Assembly: GCA_013822765.1 (NCBI GenBank)
Contig: PNKY01000002.1
Location: 372,001-436,000, forward strand
Length of the DNA: 64,000 nt
Direction of reading: 5' to 3'
From: Rhodospirillum sp.
Lineage (GTDB): Bacteria; Pseudomonadota; Alphaproteobacteria; Dongiales; Dongiaceae
In this document: piece by piece, positions 52,457 through 61,774 of the stretch
Layout of the letters: every line of letters starts with the position of its first letter
How positions within the stretch are numbered: position 1 is the stretch's first letter
The notes under the pieces: model-generated
What the model was told of the DNA's origin: nothing
Database searches by the model: none
Seen by the model: only the letters and a program-made list of their open reading frames with translations
Position numbers and translations under genes: made by a program

Positions 52457-53461
52457 CTAGATTTCGAAGTTGATCATCTTGCGCATCACCAGGATGCCGG
52501 TGCCGAACGAGCAGGCGCCGACCACAATGCACCAGTTTCCGGCATTGGTGGTGATGAGCAGGCTGACGTAGTCGGGCGCGGTAAAGCTGAGGACGCCGGC
52601 GACCGCGAATGGCATGGCGCCGATGATGGACGCCGAAGATTTCGCTTCGCTCGACAGCGCCTTGATCTTGTCGCGCATCTTCTTGCGATCGCGCAGGATG
52701 CTCGACAGCTTGGCCAACGTCTCGGCGAGGTTACCACCGGTCGTCTGCTGGGTGATCAGCACGATGGTGAAGAACCGAGCCTCGTTGGTCGGCACTCGCG
52801 TGATCAGGCGGTTGAGGCAATCCTCGAGGGTGATGCCCATCTGGATGCTCTCGGTGATGTGGCGGAACTCGATGCCGATCGGATCCGGCATTTCCTTGCC
52901 GACGATGGAAAGACATTCCGCAACGGTCATGCCGGTCTTGACGCCGCGCACGATAAGGTCGATCGCATTCGCGAAATTGGCGGTGAAAGCCTTCAGGCGC
53001 TTGTTGACCAGGTAGCGCAGGACAAAGCGCGGAATACCGAAGGTGCCGACCAGCAGCCCAGCCGGGATGGTGTAGATGATGCCGCTGGCGACGTAGATGA
53101 GTACGGTGAACACCGCGCCGCAGGCGATGCTGTACATCCAGAACTGCTTGGGGGTCGTCTTGAGGCCGGCCTGGATCAGCTTTTCCTGCAGCTTGTAGCC
53201 GCGCTGCTGGCGCTTCATCTGCTCGGCGGCCTTCAACTTGGCCTCGATGTCCCTGCGCTTCATGCCGGACTGGGTCTTGGGGCCGCCTTTGCCGCCACCG
53301 CCACCGGTCGGGCCGGCGACCGTGTTGAGTCGCCGCTCCAAACGGGCGCGCGGCCCGTAGAGGCTGTTCATCAGACCAAACGACACGATGATGAGGGCCA
53401 GCACCAGGACGCCGACGGCGCCCATGATCATGGGATCGAGCTTGGCTAGGTTCTCAATCAA
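52457..53461 (-). CDS. tadB: Flp pilus assembly protein TadB
   Basis: A 334-residue inner-membrane protein. After an N-terminal helix (MGAVGVLVLALIIVSFG) and a Gly/Lys linker, the T2SSF domain runs at about 175-300 (FANAIDLIVRGVKTGMTVAECLSIV, TQQTTGGNLAETLAKLSSILRDRKKM). The TTG at 53461 has GGGAGAA five bases upstream and overlaps the cpaF 3' end, favouring it over ATG 53431. Longer frames into cpaF are out of frame with that gene and rejected. Confidence 0.88.
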   Translation of the reverse strand: MIENLAKLDPMIMGAVGVLVLALIIVSFGLMNSLYGPRARLERRLNTVAGPTGGGGGKGGPKTQSGMKRRDIEAKLKAAEQMKRQQRGYKLQEKLIQAGLKTTPKQFWMYSIACGAVFTVLIYVASGIIYTIPAGLLVGTFGIPRFVLRYLVNKRLKAFTANFANAIDLIVRGVKTGMTVAECLSIVGKEMPDPIGIEFRHITESIQMGITLEDCLNRLITRVPTNEARFFTIVLITQQTTGGNLAETLAKLSSILRDRKKMRDKIKALSSEAKSSASIIGAMPFAVAGVLSFTAPDYVSLLITTNAGNWCIVVGACSFGTGILVMRKMINFEI

Positions 53462-54869
53462 CGTCTTCTCCCATGATTTCCGCGAGGTCGCGTTCACGGC
53501 CGAAATACTTGGCCTGGTCCCAGAACGCCGGACGCAGGCCGGTGAACTTGTGGCGGCCGACAATACGGCCGGAGGCGTCTTCGCCCTGGATCTCGTAGAT
53601 GAAGAGGTCCTGCAGGGTGACCACATCACCTTCCATGCCGATGATCTCGGTGACGTGGGTGATCTTGCGCGAGCCGTCGCGCAGACGCGCCGCCTGGACG
53701 ATCACGTTGATCGAGCCGGCGATCTGCTCGCGCACGGTCTTGGCCGGCAGGTTGTAGCCGCCCATCGCGATCATGTTCTCGAGACGCGAGATGCATTCGC
53801 GCGGGTTGTTGGCGTGGATGGTGCCCATCGAGCCGTCGTGGCCGGTGTTCATGGCTTGCAGCAGGTCAAACGCTTCGGTGCCGCGGACTTCGCCGACGAT
53901 GATGCGTTCGGGTCGCATACGCAGACAGTTTCTGACCAGGTCGCGCATGGTGACCTGGCCGACGCCTTCGAGGTTGGGTGGACGGGTTTCCAGGCGCACC
54001 ACGTGCGGCTGCTGGAGCTGAAGTTCCGCGGCGTCTTCGCAGGTGATGACGCGCTCGCCCTTGTCGATGAACTGCGTCAAGCAGTTCAGCAGCGTGGTCT
54101 TACCGGAACCGGTGCCGCCCGACACGATAGTGTTGAGGCGGCAGTGGCCGACGATCTGCAACAGCTTGGCGCCCGCCGGCGAGATCGAGCCGAAATTCAT
54201 CAGCTTCTCGAGCGTCAGGCGATCGCGTTTGAACTTACGAATGGTGAGCGTGCAGCCGTCGAGCGAGAGCGGGGGCGCGATCACGTTGACGCGGGAGCCG
54301 TCCATCAAGCGCGCGTCGCAGATCGGGCTGGCTTCGTCGACACGCCGGCCGACCGCCGAGACGATGCGCTGACAGATGTTCATCAGCTGCTGCTGGTCGC
54401 GGAACTTGATGTCCGTCAACTCGATCTTGCCGTTGGCTTCGATGTAGACCTTGTCCGGGCCGTTGACCATGATGTCCGCGATGTCGTCGCGGGCGATCAG
54501 GGGCTCGAGCGGACCCAGGCCGAGGACGTCGTTGCAGATATCGGTGACGAGCAGCTGCTGTTCGGCAGCACTGATGGTCAGGTTTCGGAGATTGATGATC
54601 TCCGCCACCACCTCGCCGATCGCCTCGCGGACCGATTTGTGGTCGAGCTTCGCCAGTTCGGCGAGGTCGACCGTCGAAATCAGGTCGTTGAAGACGTTCT
54701 GCTTGATCTCCTGCAGTCGACCATCGAGCTCGCCGGGCCGGCCCGGCCCGCTGGCTCTCTTCGGTGCGGCAGCAGCAGCAGCCTCCACCGCCTGGTTCGC
54801 GGCAGCCGCGACCGGGGCGGTTTGGGTGGGCGCCGTTTGGGTCGGCGGTGAGGAACGACGGCCGAACAT
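53454..54869 (-). CDS. cpaF: Flp pilus assembly ATPase CpaF/TadA
   Basis: A 471-residue secretion ATPase. Ala/Pro-rich N-terminus, N-terminal domain (about 50-190), Walker [10 protein letters not shown] (near 250), Asp box, Walker [10 protein letters not shown] and the His-box motif [19 protein letters not shown] are intact. It powers pilus polymerisation at the cytoplasmic face through TadB/TadC. The next gene overlaps its end. Confidence 0.95.
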   Translation of the reverse strand: MFGRRSSPPTQTAPTQTAPVAAAANQAVEAAAAAAPKRASGPGRPGELDGRLQEIKQNVFNDLISTVDLAELAKLDHKSVREAIGEVVAEIINLRNLTISAAEQQLLVTDICNDVLGLGPLEPLIARDDIADIMVNGPDKVYIEANGKIELTDIKFRDQQQLMNICQRIVSAVGRRVDEASPICDARLMDGSRVNVIAPPLSLDGCTLTIRKFKRDRLTLEKLMNFGSISPAGAKLLQIVGHCRLNTIVSGGTGSGKTTLLNCLTQFIDKGERVITCEDAAELQLQQPHVVRLETRPPNLEGVGQVTMRDLVRNCLRMRPERIIVGEVRGTEAFDLLQAMNTGHDGSMGTIHANNPRECISRLENMIAMGGYNLPAKTVREQIAGSINVIVQAARLRDGSRKITHVTEIIGMEGDVVTLQDLFIYEIQGEDASGRIVGRHKFTGLRPAFWDQAKYFGRERDLAEIMGEDVD

Positions 54870-54883
54870 GAACGCTTAGTCCT

Positions 54884-56101
54884 TTACGCGGTCTTTGCCT
54901 GCGGCTTCTTGAACAAGCTCGGGAATCCCATCTTCTTCTGCGACTTCACAGGGCCGGTCTTGGCGCTGGCGCGCACACCGGTCCGCATCACGAGGTCGGT
55001 GAAGACGCCGATCAGCTTGTGCGATTTGAACCGATCTCCGATCATCTTGCCGTCGTTGGCGGACTCGATGAAGGTCGTCGGGTCGAACGGAATCGCCGCC
55101 ACCGGCTGGATGCCGAGCGTGTTCGAGATGTCCTTCGGCAGCAGGCGGGTGCGCTTGGCGATGTCGGACTTGTTGATGATGACCTTCACCTGGCGGCTCT
55201 CGCCACGCTTGCTGTTCAGGAAGTCGAGCATGTTGCGGGAGTCGCGGATGTTGGCGATGTCAGGCGCCAGCACCAGGATGGTCTCGTCGGCGGCGGTCAG
55301 CAGACCCTCCGACCAGTCGGTCCACACATGCGGAACGTCGACGATCACCAGCTTCGCCATCTGGCGGCACAGGTCGATCGCCTTGTCGACGGCTTCCTCG
55401 TCGATGCTGTCGTACTGGCGGAGCGCGCCGGGGGTCGACAGGATCTGCAGGTTCTCGTCGTCGCCGGTCATGTACCGCTCGAGCAGCGTGATGTCGAGGC
55501 GGTCGGCATCGGTGAAGGCCTCACCGAAGGCCTGGCGCGGGTCCTGGTTGAAGGCAAGACCGGCGGTGCCGAAGGTCAGGTCCATGTCCGCGAGGATGGT
55601 GCGGATGTTGGCCCGCTTGGCCGCCGCCCACGCCATGTTGTGCGCGATGGTCGACGCGCCGACGCCGCCGCGCGCACCGGTCACCGCGACGAACTTGCAG
55701 CGCTCCGGACCCTTCGGGTCGTGCGCGGCGCGCTCGATCGCATCCATCATGCCTTCGAGGCTGAGGGGCGACACCAGGTAGTCGGTGACGCCGAGCGACA
55801 CGATCCGGCGATAGACCGAGATGTCGTTGACGGCGCCGACCACGATCAGCTTGCGGCCGGGCTCCACCACCTGCGCCAGCGCGTCCAGACGCGATTGCAG
55901 CGTGCTGGTGTCGCCGTCGTCCTCGACGATGATCAGGTGCGGCGAGGGATGGTCCGCGTAGTGCGTGACTGCACGGGCGAGGCCGCCGTCGCGCACCGCG
56001 ACCTTGCAGCGGGCGAACGCCCGCTGCTCGGCCAAGGCCTTGCCAGCGTTGGCGGTCTGTTCGACGTGACAGAAGACATCGATTGTCAGGCGATACTGCA
56101 T
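54884..56101 (-). CDS. cpaE: pilus localisation ATPase-like protein CpaE/TadZ
   Basis: A 405-residue protein with an N-terminal receiver-like domain (about 1-130) and a ParA/MinD-like domain (about 135-360). The P-loop reads ARGGVGASTIAHN: the deviant Lys is Arg and the Walker A Lys is Ala, so ATP hydrolysis is doubtful, as in several CpaE/TadZ proteins. ADMDLTFGTAGLAFNQDP and VIVDVPHVWTDWSEGLLTAADE follow. It positions the pilus at a pole. The gene lies 14 bases upstream of cpaF. Confidence 0.9.
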   Translation of the reverse strand: MQYRLTIDVFCHVEQTANAGKALAEQRAFARCKVAVRDGGLARAVTHYADHPSPHLIIVEDDGDTSTLQSRLDALAQVVEPGRKLIVVGAVNDISVYRRIVSLGVTDYLVSPLSLEGMMDAIERAAHDPKGPERCKFVAVTGARGGVGASTIAHNMAWAAAKRANIRTILADMDLTFGTAGLAFNQDPRQAFGEAFTDADRLDITLLERYMTGDDENLQILSTPGALRQYDSIDEEAVDKAIDLCRQMAKLVIVDVPHVWTDWSEGLLTAADETILVLAPDIANIRDSRNMLDFLNSKRGESRQVKVIINKSDIAKRTRLLPKDISNTLGIQPVAAIPFDPTTFIESANDGKMIGDRFKSHKLIGVFTDLVMRTGVRASAKTGPVKSQKKMGFPSLFKKPQAKTA

Positions 56102-56114
56102 GGCTGCTCTCTCA

Positions 56115-56780
56115 CTAGCTCGAGATCTTGAAGTTGTAGTCCTGCAGAAGGTCGTTGGCGCTCGGCAGCGGCTCGCCCCTCTGGTAGTGCTCGATCACGT
56201 AGAAGGAGCGAATGCCCGACCGGCCCGGAGTCATCTCGCGCGGATGCACGAGATCACGCGGATTGGCGACCATCGCGTCGACGTTGTGCTGGATCGCGCA
56301 GCCGTAATTTGGCTCGATCGAGTTGTCGTGGTTGAAGTCCCAGTAGTCGGTCGTGTAGCCGCACTCTTCCGGCGACGTGATGTAGATCGGGAACGTGACG
56401 CTGGCGGTCCCGTTGGTCTGCGTCTCGGCGACGTAGAGGTTGATGTCCTCGGCCGGCACGCCGCGCTGCATCAGGGCGTTGGCGAGCTGCAGGGCATGTT
56501 CGCGCGCGGCCGGATCGTCGGTCGACTTGCCGGGCACGGTCACTTCCAGCGGCCGCTCACCCTGGGTCTGGTAGGCGTAGAGGAACTCGTCGATCCGCTC
56601 CGAGTCGGTCGGCGCTGGCTTGCCGGCATACATCGGTCCCACGTCGAGCCGAGCCGTCTTGCGCTGGACGGTGGTCGGGTGGGAGTAGGCGGGATCGTGC
56701 TCGGTGATATCGGTTTCGCAGGCGCTGATGAATACAGCGACGAGACCTGCGCATGCGCAACGAATTAGCGAGTTGGTCAC
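56115..56780 (-). CDS. cpaD: pilus assembly lipoprotein CpaD
   Basis: A 221-residue lipoprotein: N-terminal hydrophobic segment with lipobox ISAC (lipidated Cys near 20). The CpaD-family body includes NYGCAIQHNVDAMVANPRDLVHPREMTPG. It stabilises the secretin in the outer membrane. Start GTG 56780 has GAGGAG seven bases upstream; the TTG at 56795 lies inside that site and is rejected. Confidence 0.9.
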   Translation of the reverse strand: MTNSLIRCACAGLVAVFISACETDITEHDPAYSHPTTVQRKTARLDVGPMYAGKPAPTDSERIDEFLYAYQTQGERPLEVTVPGKSTDDPAAREHALQLANALMQRGVPAEDINLYVAETQTNGTASVTFPIYITSPEECGYTTDYWDFNHDNSIEPNYGCAIQHNVDAMVANPRDLVHPREMTPGRSGIRSFYVIEHYQRGEPLPSANDLLQDYNFKISS

Positions 56781-56791
56781 GGCTGGTCTCC

Positions 56792-58720
56792 TCAATTGAT
56801 GATGTAGCCGATGGGGCCCTTGGGACCCTCGCTCGGTTGGCTGCCCTCGGGCGGCCGCTTGACGTAGAGGCTCTGCATCTTGCCAAGGAAGTAGCGGTCG
56901 AGGTCGTGCGACGGCGCGAAACCGTCGGTCGGCGTGGCGAGCTGATCGGGGTCGACCGGCTTGGCCAGCATGACGTTGACCAGGATCACCAGTTCGGTCT
57001 CGTTGCGCTGGAACGAGGTCGAGCGGAACAGCGAGCCCAGGATCGGCAGATCCATCAGGCCGGGAACGCCGTTGACGCTGCTGGTGATGTCGTTCTGCAA
57101 CAGACCGGCGATCATGATGCCGCCGCCGCTGGGCAACTCGATCGTGCTGTTCGCACGGCGGGTCGACAGGCCCAGGATCTGGAAGCTGTCGTCGCCGAAC
57201 GGCACCACCACCGAGTTCTGGGCGGAGAGCGCGCTGACTTCGGTCGACACCTTGAGCCAGATGCGGCCCGGAGCGATCACGACCGGCAGGAAGGCGAGGC
57301 TGACGCCGAACGGCTTGTACTCGACCGACACCGTGCCGGTATCGCCGTCGTCGGACACCGCCAGCACCGGATACTCGCCACCGGCGAGCATGCTGGCCGG
57401 CTCACCCGAGATGGCGAGCAGGTTCGGTTCCGCCAGCGTGCGAAGCAGGCCGTGCGTTTCCAGAAGCTGGAACGTCGTGTCCGTATCGCTGCTGCTGATG
57501 CCGAGCACGCCCGCGAAGGTGGACGCGCTGAGGCCGGTTGCGGCGGTCGCGAGGTCGAGGGTGAGGGGGCCAAGGTTCTGCGGATCGAGGATGTTCGACG
57601 CACCCAGCTCCTTCAGAACGCTCTTCTGGATCTCCGCCACCTTGACCTTGATCAGCACCTGCTGCTCGGAGCCGACGGTGATCATGTTGACGATATTCTC
57701 GTCCTCGGGCACGAAGCGGCGGGCGATCTGATGGGCCTGCGCCGCGGCGCCGTCCGAGCTGGCGACGCCGGAGAGCACCACTGAGTCGCCGACGCCCTTG
57801 GCGTTGATGCGCTCCTTGGGCAGCAGCTGGCGGATGGCGGCCTCGACGGAGGAGCCGTCCGGCTGGACCACAACCTCGAGCTTGCGCACCAGGCCGCCCT
57901 TGGAGTCGACCAGGAAGACGTTGGTTTCGCCGACCGAGCGGCCGATCAGGTAGACTTGGCCCGGCGCGCGCACCACCACGTCGGCAACCTCGGGGTTGCC
58001 GATGATGACGTCGCGAACCGCGCGGTCGAGCTCGATCGGACGGGTCTTGTTGAGCGGCAATTCGAACTGGTCGGCATCCGCAGTCGGGCTCGCCGGCAGC
58101 GGCTCGACCGGGATCTGCACGCGCTTCACCGGAGCCATCGCACCCTTCGTGGGATCGAACTCGTAGGCGTCGAGCGGCACGTTGGCGGCGGGCTGGTTGA
58201 CCGGCAGGGTGGCGGTGGGCATCGAGTGGGTCGCCATCATCTCGCTCGGCGACTCCACGTGGACCGACTCATCTGCATTGCGAAGCGTCTGGTCGCCGCC
58301 GACCGTGACGTCGCGCATGGTCTCCGGAGTGTTGATGACGCCGATCACCTTCTTGACTTGCTTCGCGCCGTTGGGCTGGTTGGCGATCGCGCTCGCAGCC
58401 GCCGCTGCCGCCGCTGCTGCGCTGTCCGTGTTGCTGGCAGCGGGCGTGGGCGTCGGAGCAACGGTCTGCGGCGCCGACTTCTTGGTCGGCACCAGCCGCT
58501 GGCCACCCGGAGCGACTACGTTGCCGTAGTTGTCGACCGGCGCCAGCATGATCGAGTTCGGACCAGGCACCGTCGGTCCATTGGACAGCGGCACCGTGTC
58601 GACCACGGTCAGCGGAACTTCAGGGGACGTCGCTGCCGGCGGGGATTCCGCGAGCGTCGGTGAGGCCCCCCACAGCGCCCCAGCGACCAGGATGGCTGCG
58701 ATTCCGTGAAGTTTGCGCAC
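56792..58720 (-). CDS. cpaC: pilus outer-membrane secretin CpaC/RcpA
   Basis: A 642-residue secretin. A signal peptide (about 1-24) and a long Ala/Pro/Thr-rich segment (about 25-215) precede the pilus N-domain (LDRAVRDVIIGNPEVADVVVRAPGQVYLIGRS), a BON-like domain (about 300-365) and the secretin domain (about 400-610; LLRTLAEPNLLAISGEPASMLAGGEYPV, GGGIMIAGLLQNDITSSVNGVPGLMDLPILGSLFRS). The N-terminal spacer of about 200 residues is longer than usual. Start GTG 58720. It forms the channel for the Flp pilus. Confidence 0.93.
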   Translation of the reverse strand: MRKLHGIAAILVAGALWGASPTLAESPPAATSPEVPLTVVDTVPLSNGPTVPGPNSIMLAPVDNYGNVVAPGGQRLVPTKKSAPQTVAPTPTPAASNTDSAAAAAAAAASAIANQPNGAKQVKKVIGVINTPETMRDVTVGGDQTLRNADESVHVESPSEMMATHSMPTATLPVNQPAANVPLDAYEFDPTKGAMAPVKRVQIPVEPLPASPTADADQFELPLNKTRPIELDRAVRDVIIGNPEVADVVVRAPGQVYLIGRSVGETNVFLVDSKGGLVRKLEVVVQPDGSSVEAAIRQLLPKERINAKGVGDSVVLSGVASSDGAAAQAHQIARRFVPEDENIVNMITVGSEQQVLIKVKVAEIQKSVLKELGASNILDPQNLGPLTLDLATAATGLSASTFAGVLGISSSDTDTTFQLLETHGLLRTLAEPNLLAISGEPASMLAGGEYPVLAVSDDGDTGTVSVEYKPFGVSLAFLPVVIAPGRIWLKVSTEVSALSAQNSVVVPFGDDSFQILGLSTRRANSTIELPSGGGIMIAGLLQNDITSSVNGVPGLMDLPILGSLFRSTSFQRNETELVILVNVMLAKPVDPDQLATPTDGFAPSHDLDRYFLGKMQSLYVKRPPEGSQPSEGPKGPIGYIIN

Positions 58721-58723
58721 GGC

Positions 58724-59767
58724 TTAGTTTCCTTCCTGAGAAATTGAACCGCCCCTATTGACGCGCACGGCGTCGCCTCGATAGCCGTAGAGCGACGACG
58801 TCGTGTGAATGGCCGAGACCGCGCGGCTGGCCGCCACGTCGGTCGTGAAGTTGAACGGATCTTCGAACGCGTCGACGTCGTCCTGCGGCGAGGTCTCCAC
58901 GACCATGCTGCGAAGAACCAACGCGATGCTGCCGAGATTCGACGCAGTGAGCAGCTTCTCGGTATCGGGCAATGAGACCTCGAGCGTCGCGGTCTTGCCG
59001 ACATCGGCAGGCCCGTCTTCGCTGCTGCGGCCGAGCTTCTGGTCGATGGCCAGCACTCTGACGTTGCGCAGAACCGTCTCGGTCGAAACCTTGACCAGCT
59101 CGTCGCCGTCCGCGAGCACGGCCGCCGAGCCATCCGGCATCGGCCTGCCCGAAGCGTCGTAAACCTTGAGCTTGTGATCGATCGACAGCATCACGTCGAC
59201 ATAGTCGCCCGGCGCGATGAAGCCGCCGGATGCGGTCTCCGGTTTGATCCTGATCGAGACCGCCCGCATGCCTGGCGAGACGACAGCGGAGCCGATGCTG
59301 CGATCGCCGCGCTGGATGAGCTGATCCGGGCTGATCGGTTCGTTGGCGAGAATGCGGCGGCGTGCAACCGCGCCGACGATCGCCACGTCGGCCGAGCCGG
59401 GCTGGGCGCTCTGCTGCTCTTCGCCGCCCTCGACCTTCTTCGCAGGAGTGCCTTCTTCAGTGCGCACCACCATGCCGACTTGTGTCGGCGGCACAGTGGC
59501 AGACGGCACCACGAACTCGCTCTCGTTGATCATGCGATCTTGGACGAGCGACTTCGGCCACTCGGCCCAAGTTACGTCCTTGGTCGACAGAATCTCGCCG
59601 GGATTGATGGTGCGAGACGCGACCAGCACGTTCGCGACACCCTTCGGCTTTTCCTCTTGGACGACGACAGGGTGCGCCTGCTTCTCGAGGAACACTTTGA
59701 CCAGAAACGCCGCGGCGCCAGCGAGAACGAAGGCGATGACGGCGAGCATGATGACTGATGGCCTCAT
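58724..59767 (-). CDS. cpaB: Flp pilus assembly protein CpaB/RcpC
   Basis: A 347-residue protein with one membrane helix (about 8-26), then an SAF domain (VANVLVASRTINPGEILSTKDVTWAEWP, about 44-71) and an RcpC-type domain (about 130-290; MRAVSIRIKPETASGGFIAPGDYVDVML). SAF/RcpC proteins are periplasmic partners of the secretin. ATG 59767 begins the anchor; the longer frame to 59830 adds non-coding-like residues. Four bases separate it from cpaC. Confidence 0.9.
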   Translation of the reverse strand: MRPSVIMLAVIAFVLAGAAAFLVKVFLEKQAHPVVVQEEKPKGVANVLVASRTINPGEILSTKDVTWAEWPKSLVQDRMINESEFVVPSATVPPTQVGMVVRTEEGTPAKKVEGGEEQQSAQPGSADVAIVGAVARRRILANEPISPDQLIQRGDRSIGSAVVSPGMRAVSIRIKPETASGGFIAPGDYVDVMLSIDHKLKVYDASGRPMPDGSAAVLADGDELVKVSTETVLRNVRVLAIDQKLGRSSEDGPADVGKTATLEVSLPDTEKLLTASNLGSIALVLRSMVVETSPQDDVDAFEDPFNFTTDVAASRAVSAIHTTSSLYGYRGDAVRVNRGGSISQEGN

Positions 59768-60029
59768 GGAAAAACCTGCTCCTCTTCCCACGAAAAATTC
59801 TGCAACGCGGACTTGTGTGAGTGTCCGCAATCGTCCCGATGCTAGGGACCCATGGTGAAGGATTGGTAAATTCCGAGAGCGCTATTTGCGAATTACTGCT
59901 TAGGGCAAGAACTTGGGCCAATAGCGTGCGTTTTGCCGCTGCGGTACCGCGCTATCTACGCCTTCCGAACGACGATCGATAAAACTCTCGCTAATTGAAA
60001 TTTAGAATACGTTCCTAGATTTTCGACCG
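59768..60029. promoter_or_regulatory. AT-rich gap upstream of cpaB
   Basis: This 262-base gap between the prepilin peptidase gene and cpaB, both on the minus strand, is AT-rich around 59870-60020 and probably carries the promoter of the cpaB-tadC run. No palindrome or terminator was found. Confidence 0.4.
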
Positions 60030-60611
60030 CTATTGCATCCATGGCCAGAGCGGCGCGAGCGGAGAATGCTGGCTGATCAAGAAGAAATCGAGGCCGGCGA
60101 TCGCAATGCCCACGCCATAAGGGATGTGGCTTTTGCGCGTGGGTCGCGGCGTTTCGGCCGTCGACGCTGTGGCGACGGTTGCTTCAGCTGCGGAAGATTC
60201 CGTGGCCGCGGGCGCCGAACTGGCCATCGCCGGCTGCTGGCGTCGGCGCTTTAGCAGAAGGACGAGCCCGATCAAGCCGCCGGCGGCGCTCATGATCAAC
60301 AGGAACCGCGGCAGATCCGCGAAGCCGGTCCACAACGCCATGGCCGCGATCAGCTTCACGTCGCCGCCGCCAAACATGCCAAGCGCGAACAGCCCGGCGC
60401 CGAGCAGGAACATCGCGACTCCCGCCAGCACCGGCCAGACGATCGCCGGCCAGGCGAAGTTGAAGATCGCGCCGACCGCGAAGGCCGCGACGATCGCATA
60501 GACGATCACGTTGGGAATGCGATAGCGCGTGATGTCGCTGGCGGCGGCCGCGATCAGAAGAATCATGGTGGCGGCCGCGGCGATGAGCTGGATCCAGTCG
60601 CTGAAATTCAT
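60030..60611 (-). CDS. cpaA: prepilin peptidase TadV/CpaA (type IV leader peptidase family)
   Basis: A 193-residue aspartic membrane protease. The two catalytic Asp are in AASDITRYRIPN (Asp26) and GGGDVKL (Asp84). About five hydrophobic segments are present. A loop rich in Ala/Ser/Thr/Glu (about 133-160) is an insertion not common in the family. It cleaves the Flp pilins encoded just upstream before their ATAIEYGLI motif. ATG 60611. Confidence 0.92.
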   Translation of the reverse strand: MNFSDWIQLIAAAATMILLIAAAASDITRYRIPNVIVYAIVAAFAVGAIFNFAWPAIVWPVLAGVAMFLLGAGLFALGMFGGGDVKLIAAMALWTGFADLPRFLLIMSAAGGLIGLVLLLKRRRQQPAMASSAPAATESSAAEATVATASTAETPRPTRKSHIPYGVGIAIAGLDFFLISQHSPLAPLWPWMQ

Positions 60612-60727
60612 GGCTTCGAATCGGCGTGATGAACCTCTGCGGATAAGCATCGCAGAGGGCCGTGATCGATGGCAAGAGGGCGATGGCTGGGGATGAAGGT
60701 CGCAACGACGCGGGACCCGGAAACACC

Positions 60728-60760
60728 AACGGCGGGCCCGATGAATCGGGACCCGCCGTT
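60728..60760. terminator. terminator between flp pilin and prepilin peptidase genes
   Basis: AACGGCGGG, an internal CCCGATGAATCGGG stem-loop and CCCGCCGTT form one long hairpin followed on the plus strand by TTGTTTTTT. Located 22 bases after the first pilin stop, it would limit read-through from the highly expressed pilin gene. Confidence 0.75.
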
Positions 60761-60781
60761 AGCATTGTTTTTTGAACTCGA

Positions 60782-60961
60782 CTAGTTCTGCAGCCCGCTG
60801 TCGAGCGTCGATCCAATGTAATAGAAGACGTTCTGGAGCTTGCTGCCGACCATCGTTACCGTCGTGACGATTACGATGGAGATGAGCCCAGCGATCAGGC
60901 CATATTCGATGGCCGTCGCGCCGTCCTCATTCTTTCGAAGTCTACGAAAGATTCGGAACAT
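60782..60961 (-). CDS. flp: Flp pilin (first)
   Basis: A 59-residue pilin: MFRIFRRLRKNEDG leader with cleavage expected after Gly14, then ATAIEYGLIAGLISIVIVTTV (Glu19, Tyr20). The remainder carries YYIGSTLDSG. It is the structural subunit of the Flp/Tad pilus and is processed by the TadV peptidase. ATG 60961 is used; longer frames upstream are not coding-like. Confidence 0.95.
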   Translation of the reverse strand: MFRIFRRLRKNEDGATAIEYGLIAGLISIVIVTTVTMVGSKLQNVFYYIGSTLDSGLQN

Positions 60962-61028
60962 CGTCAGTCTCCCACGCATCCATCGGACAAGCCCGAGATG
61001 GAGCGCCGGTTGGCCCTCGAAGTGCAAA

Positions 61029-61055
61029 CGGCGAGCGGGTGACCCGCCCGCCGTC
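61029..61055 (-). terminator. terminator after the second flp pilin
   Basis: On the minus strand ACGGCGG, GCGGGT, ACCCGC and CGCCGT pair in a long GC-rich hairpin followed by TTTGC, 18 bases after the stop codon of the upstream pilin. Confidence 0.6.
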
Positions 61056-61072
61056 TGAATTGCTCTCAGAGC

Positions 61073-61249
61073 TTAGTTCAGAGCGCCATCAAGCGTCGAA
61101 CCGATGTAGTAGAACACGCTCTTGAGGCTCGAGCCCACCAGCGTGACGGCCGTGATGATGACGACCGAAATCAGACCGGCGATCAGACCGTATTCAATGG
61201 CCGTGGCGCCGTTCTCGTCCTTGCGCAACTTGCGGAAGAAGCGAAGCAT
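61073..61249 (-). CDS. flp: Flp pilin (second)
   Basis: A 58-residue pilin nearly identical in the first 40 residues to the neighbouring pilin: MLRFFRKLRKDENG/ATAIEYGLI, cleavage after Gly14. It differs mainly at SSLKSVFYY and the C-terminus DGALN. Tandem duplicated flp genes are known in alphaproteobacteria. GAGGA lies six bases before ATG 61249. Each pilin has its own downstream hairpin. Confidence 0.95.
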   Translation of the reverse strand: MLRFFRKLRKDENGATAIEYGLIAGLISVVIITAVTLVGSSLKSVFYYIGSTLDGALN

Positions 61250-61774
61250 CGTTAGTCCTCCTAATCGACGTGGCGCCCCGACGGCGACCACTTCCCACTC
61301 CACTCATGCGGCATCGGATTGTTTCCAGCCGCATGTCACATGAGCTAATAAATCAACTGGCACGTTAACACAAGTAAAAATCAGAACTCGTCCGAAGAGT
61401 TATTTTAGATAACTGAGTTTATATATGCTTTTTACTCAAGTAATTCGATATTCAAAGTATTCGTTTGGACTGTTCCTGGGCTCGACTTGCGAATGTTGTT
61501 CGCCCCCGCGCCCTGGGAACGTGCCTGTTATAGGCCTCAGAAATTAACGAACGGTGAAAATGCCTTTGATAAGTCATCCAGTCCCACCCAAAACTGTGGA
61601 CAAAAGGCCACAGGGTGGTGTCGATCTGCGCGCTAAAATTTTAAGTAAATCTGGGTCAATACTTCGACACAGGCAAATATTCGAAGTAATCCACGGCAAT
61701 AAGCCAAGACAGCCTCCGCGCTTCAACCCAAGCGCTGGTGGAGCTATTCTTTGGGATAGAAAGCGGAGATTTGC
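61250..61774. promoter_or_regulatory. AT-rich promoter region between flp pilins and a divergent dehydrogenase gene
   Basis: This 525-base gap is AT-rich, notably 61340-61480, and must carry the strong promoter of the flp pilins on the minus strand and that of the dehydrogenase gene on the plus strand. Frames in it look non-coding. I see no clear palindrome. Confidence 0.5.
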
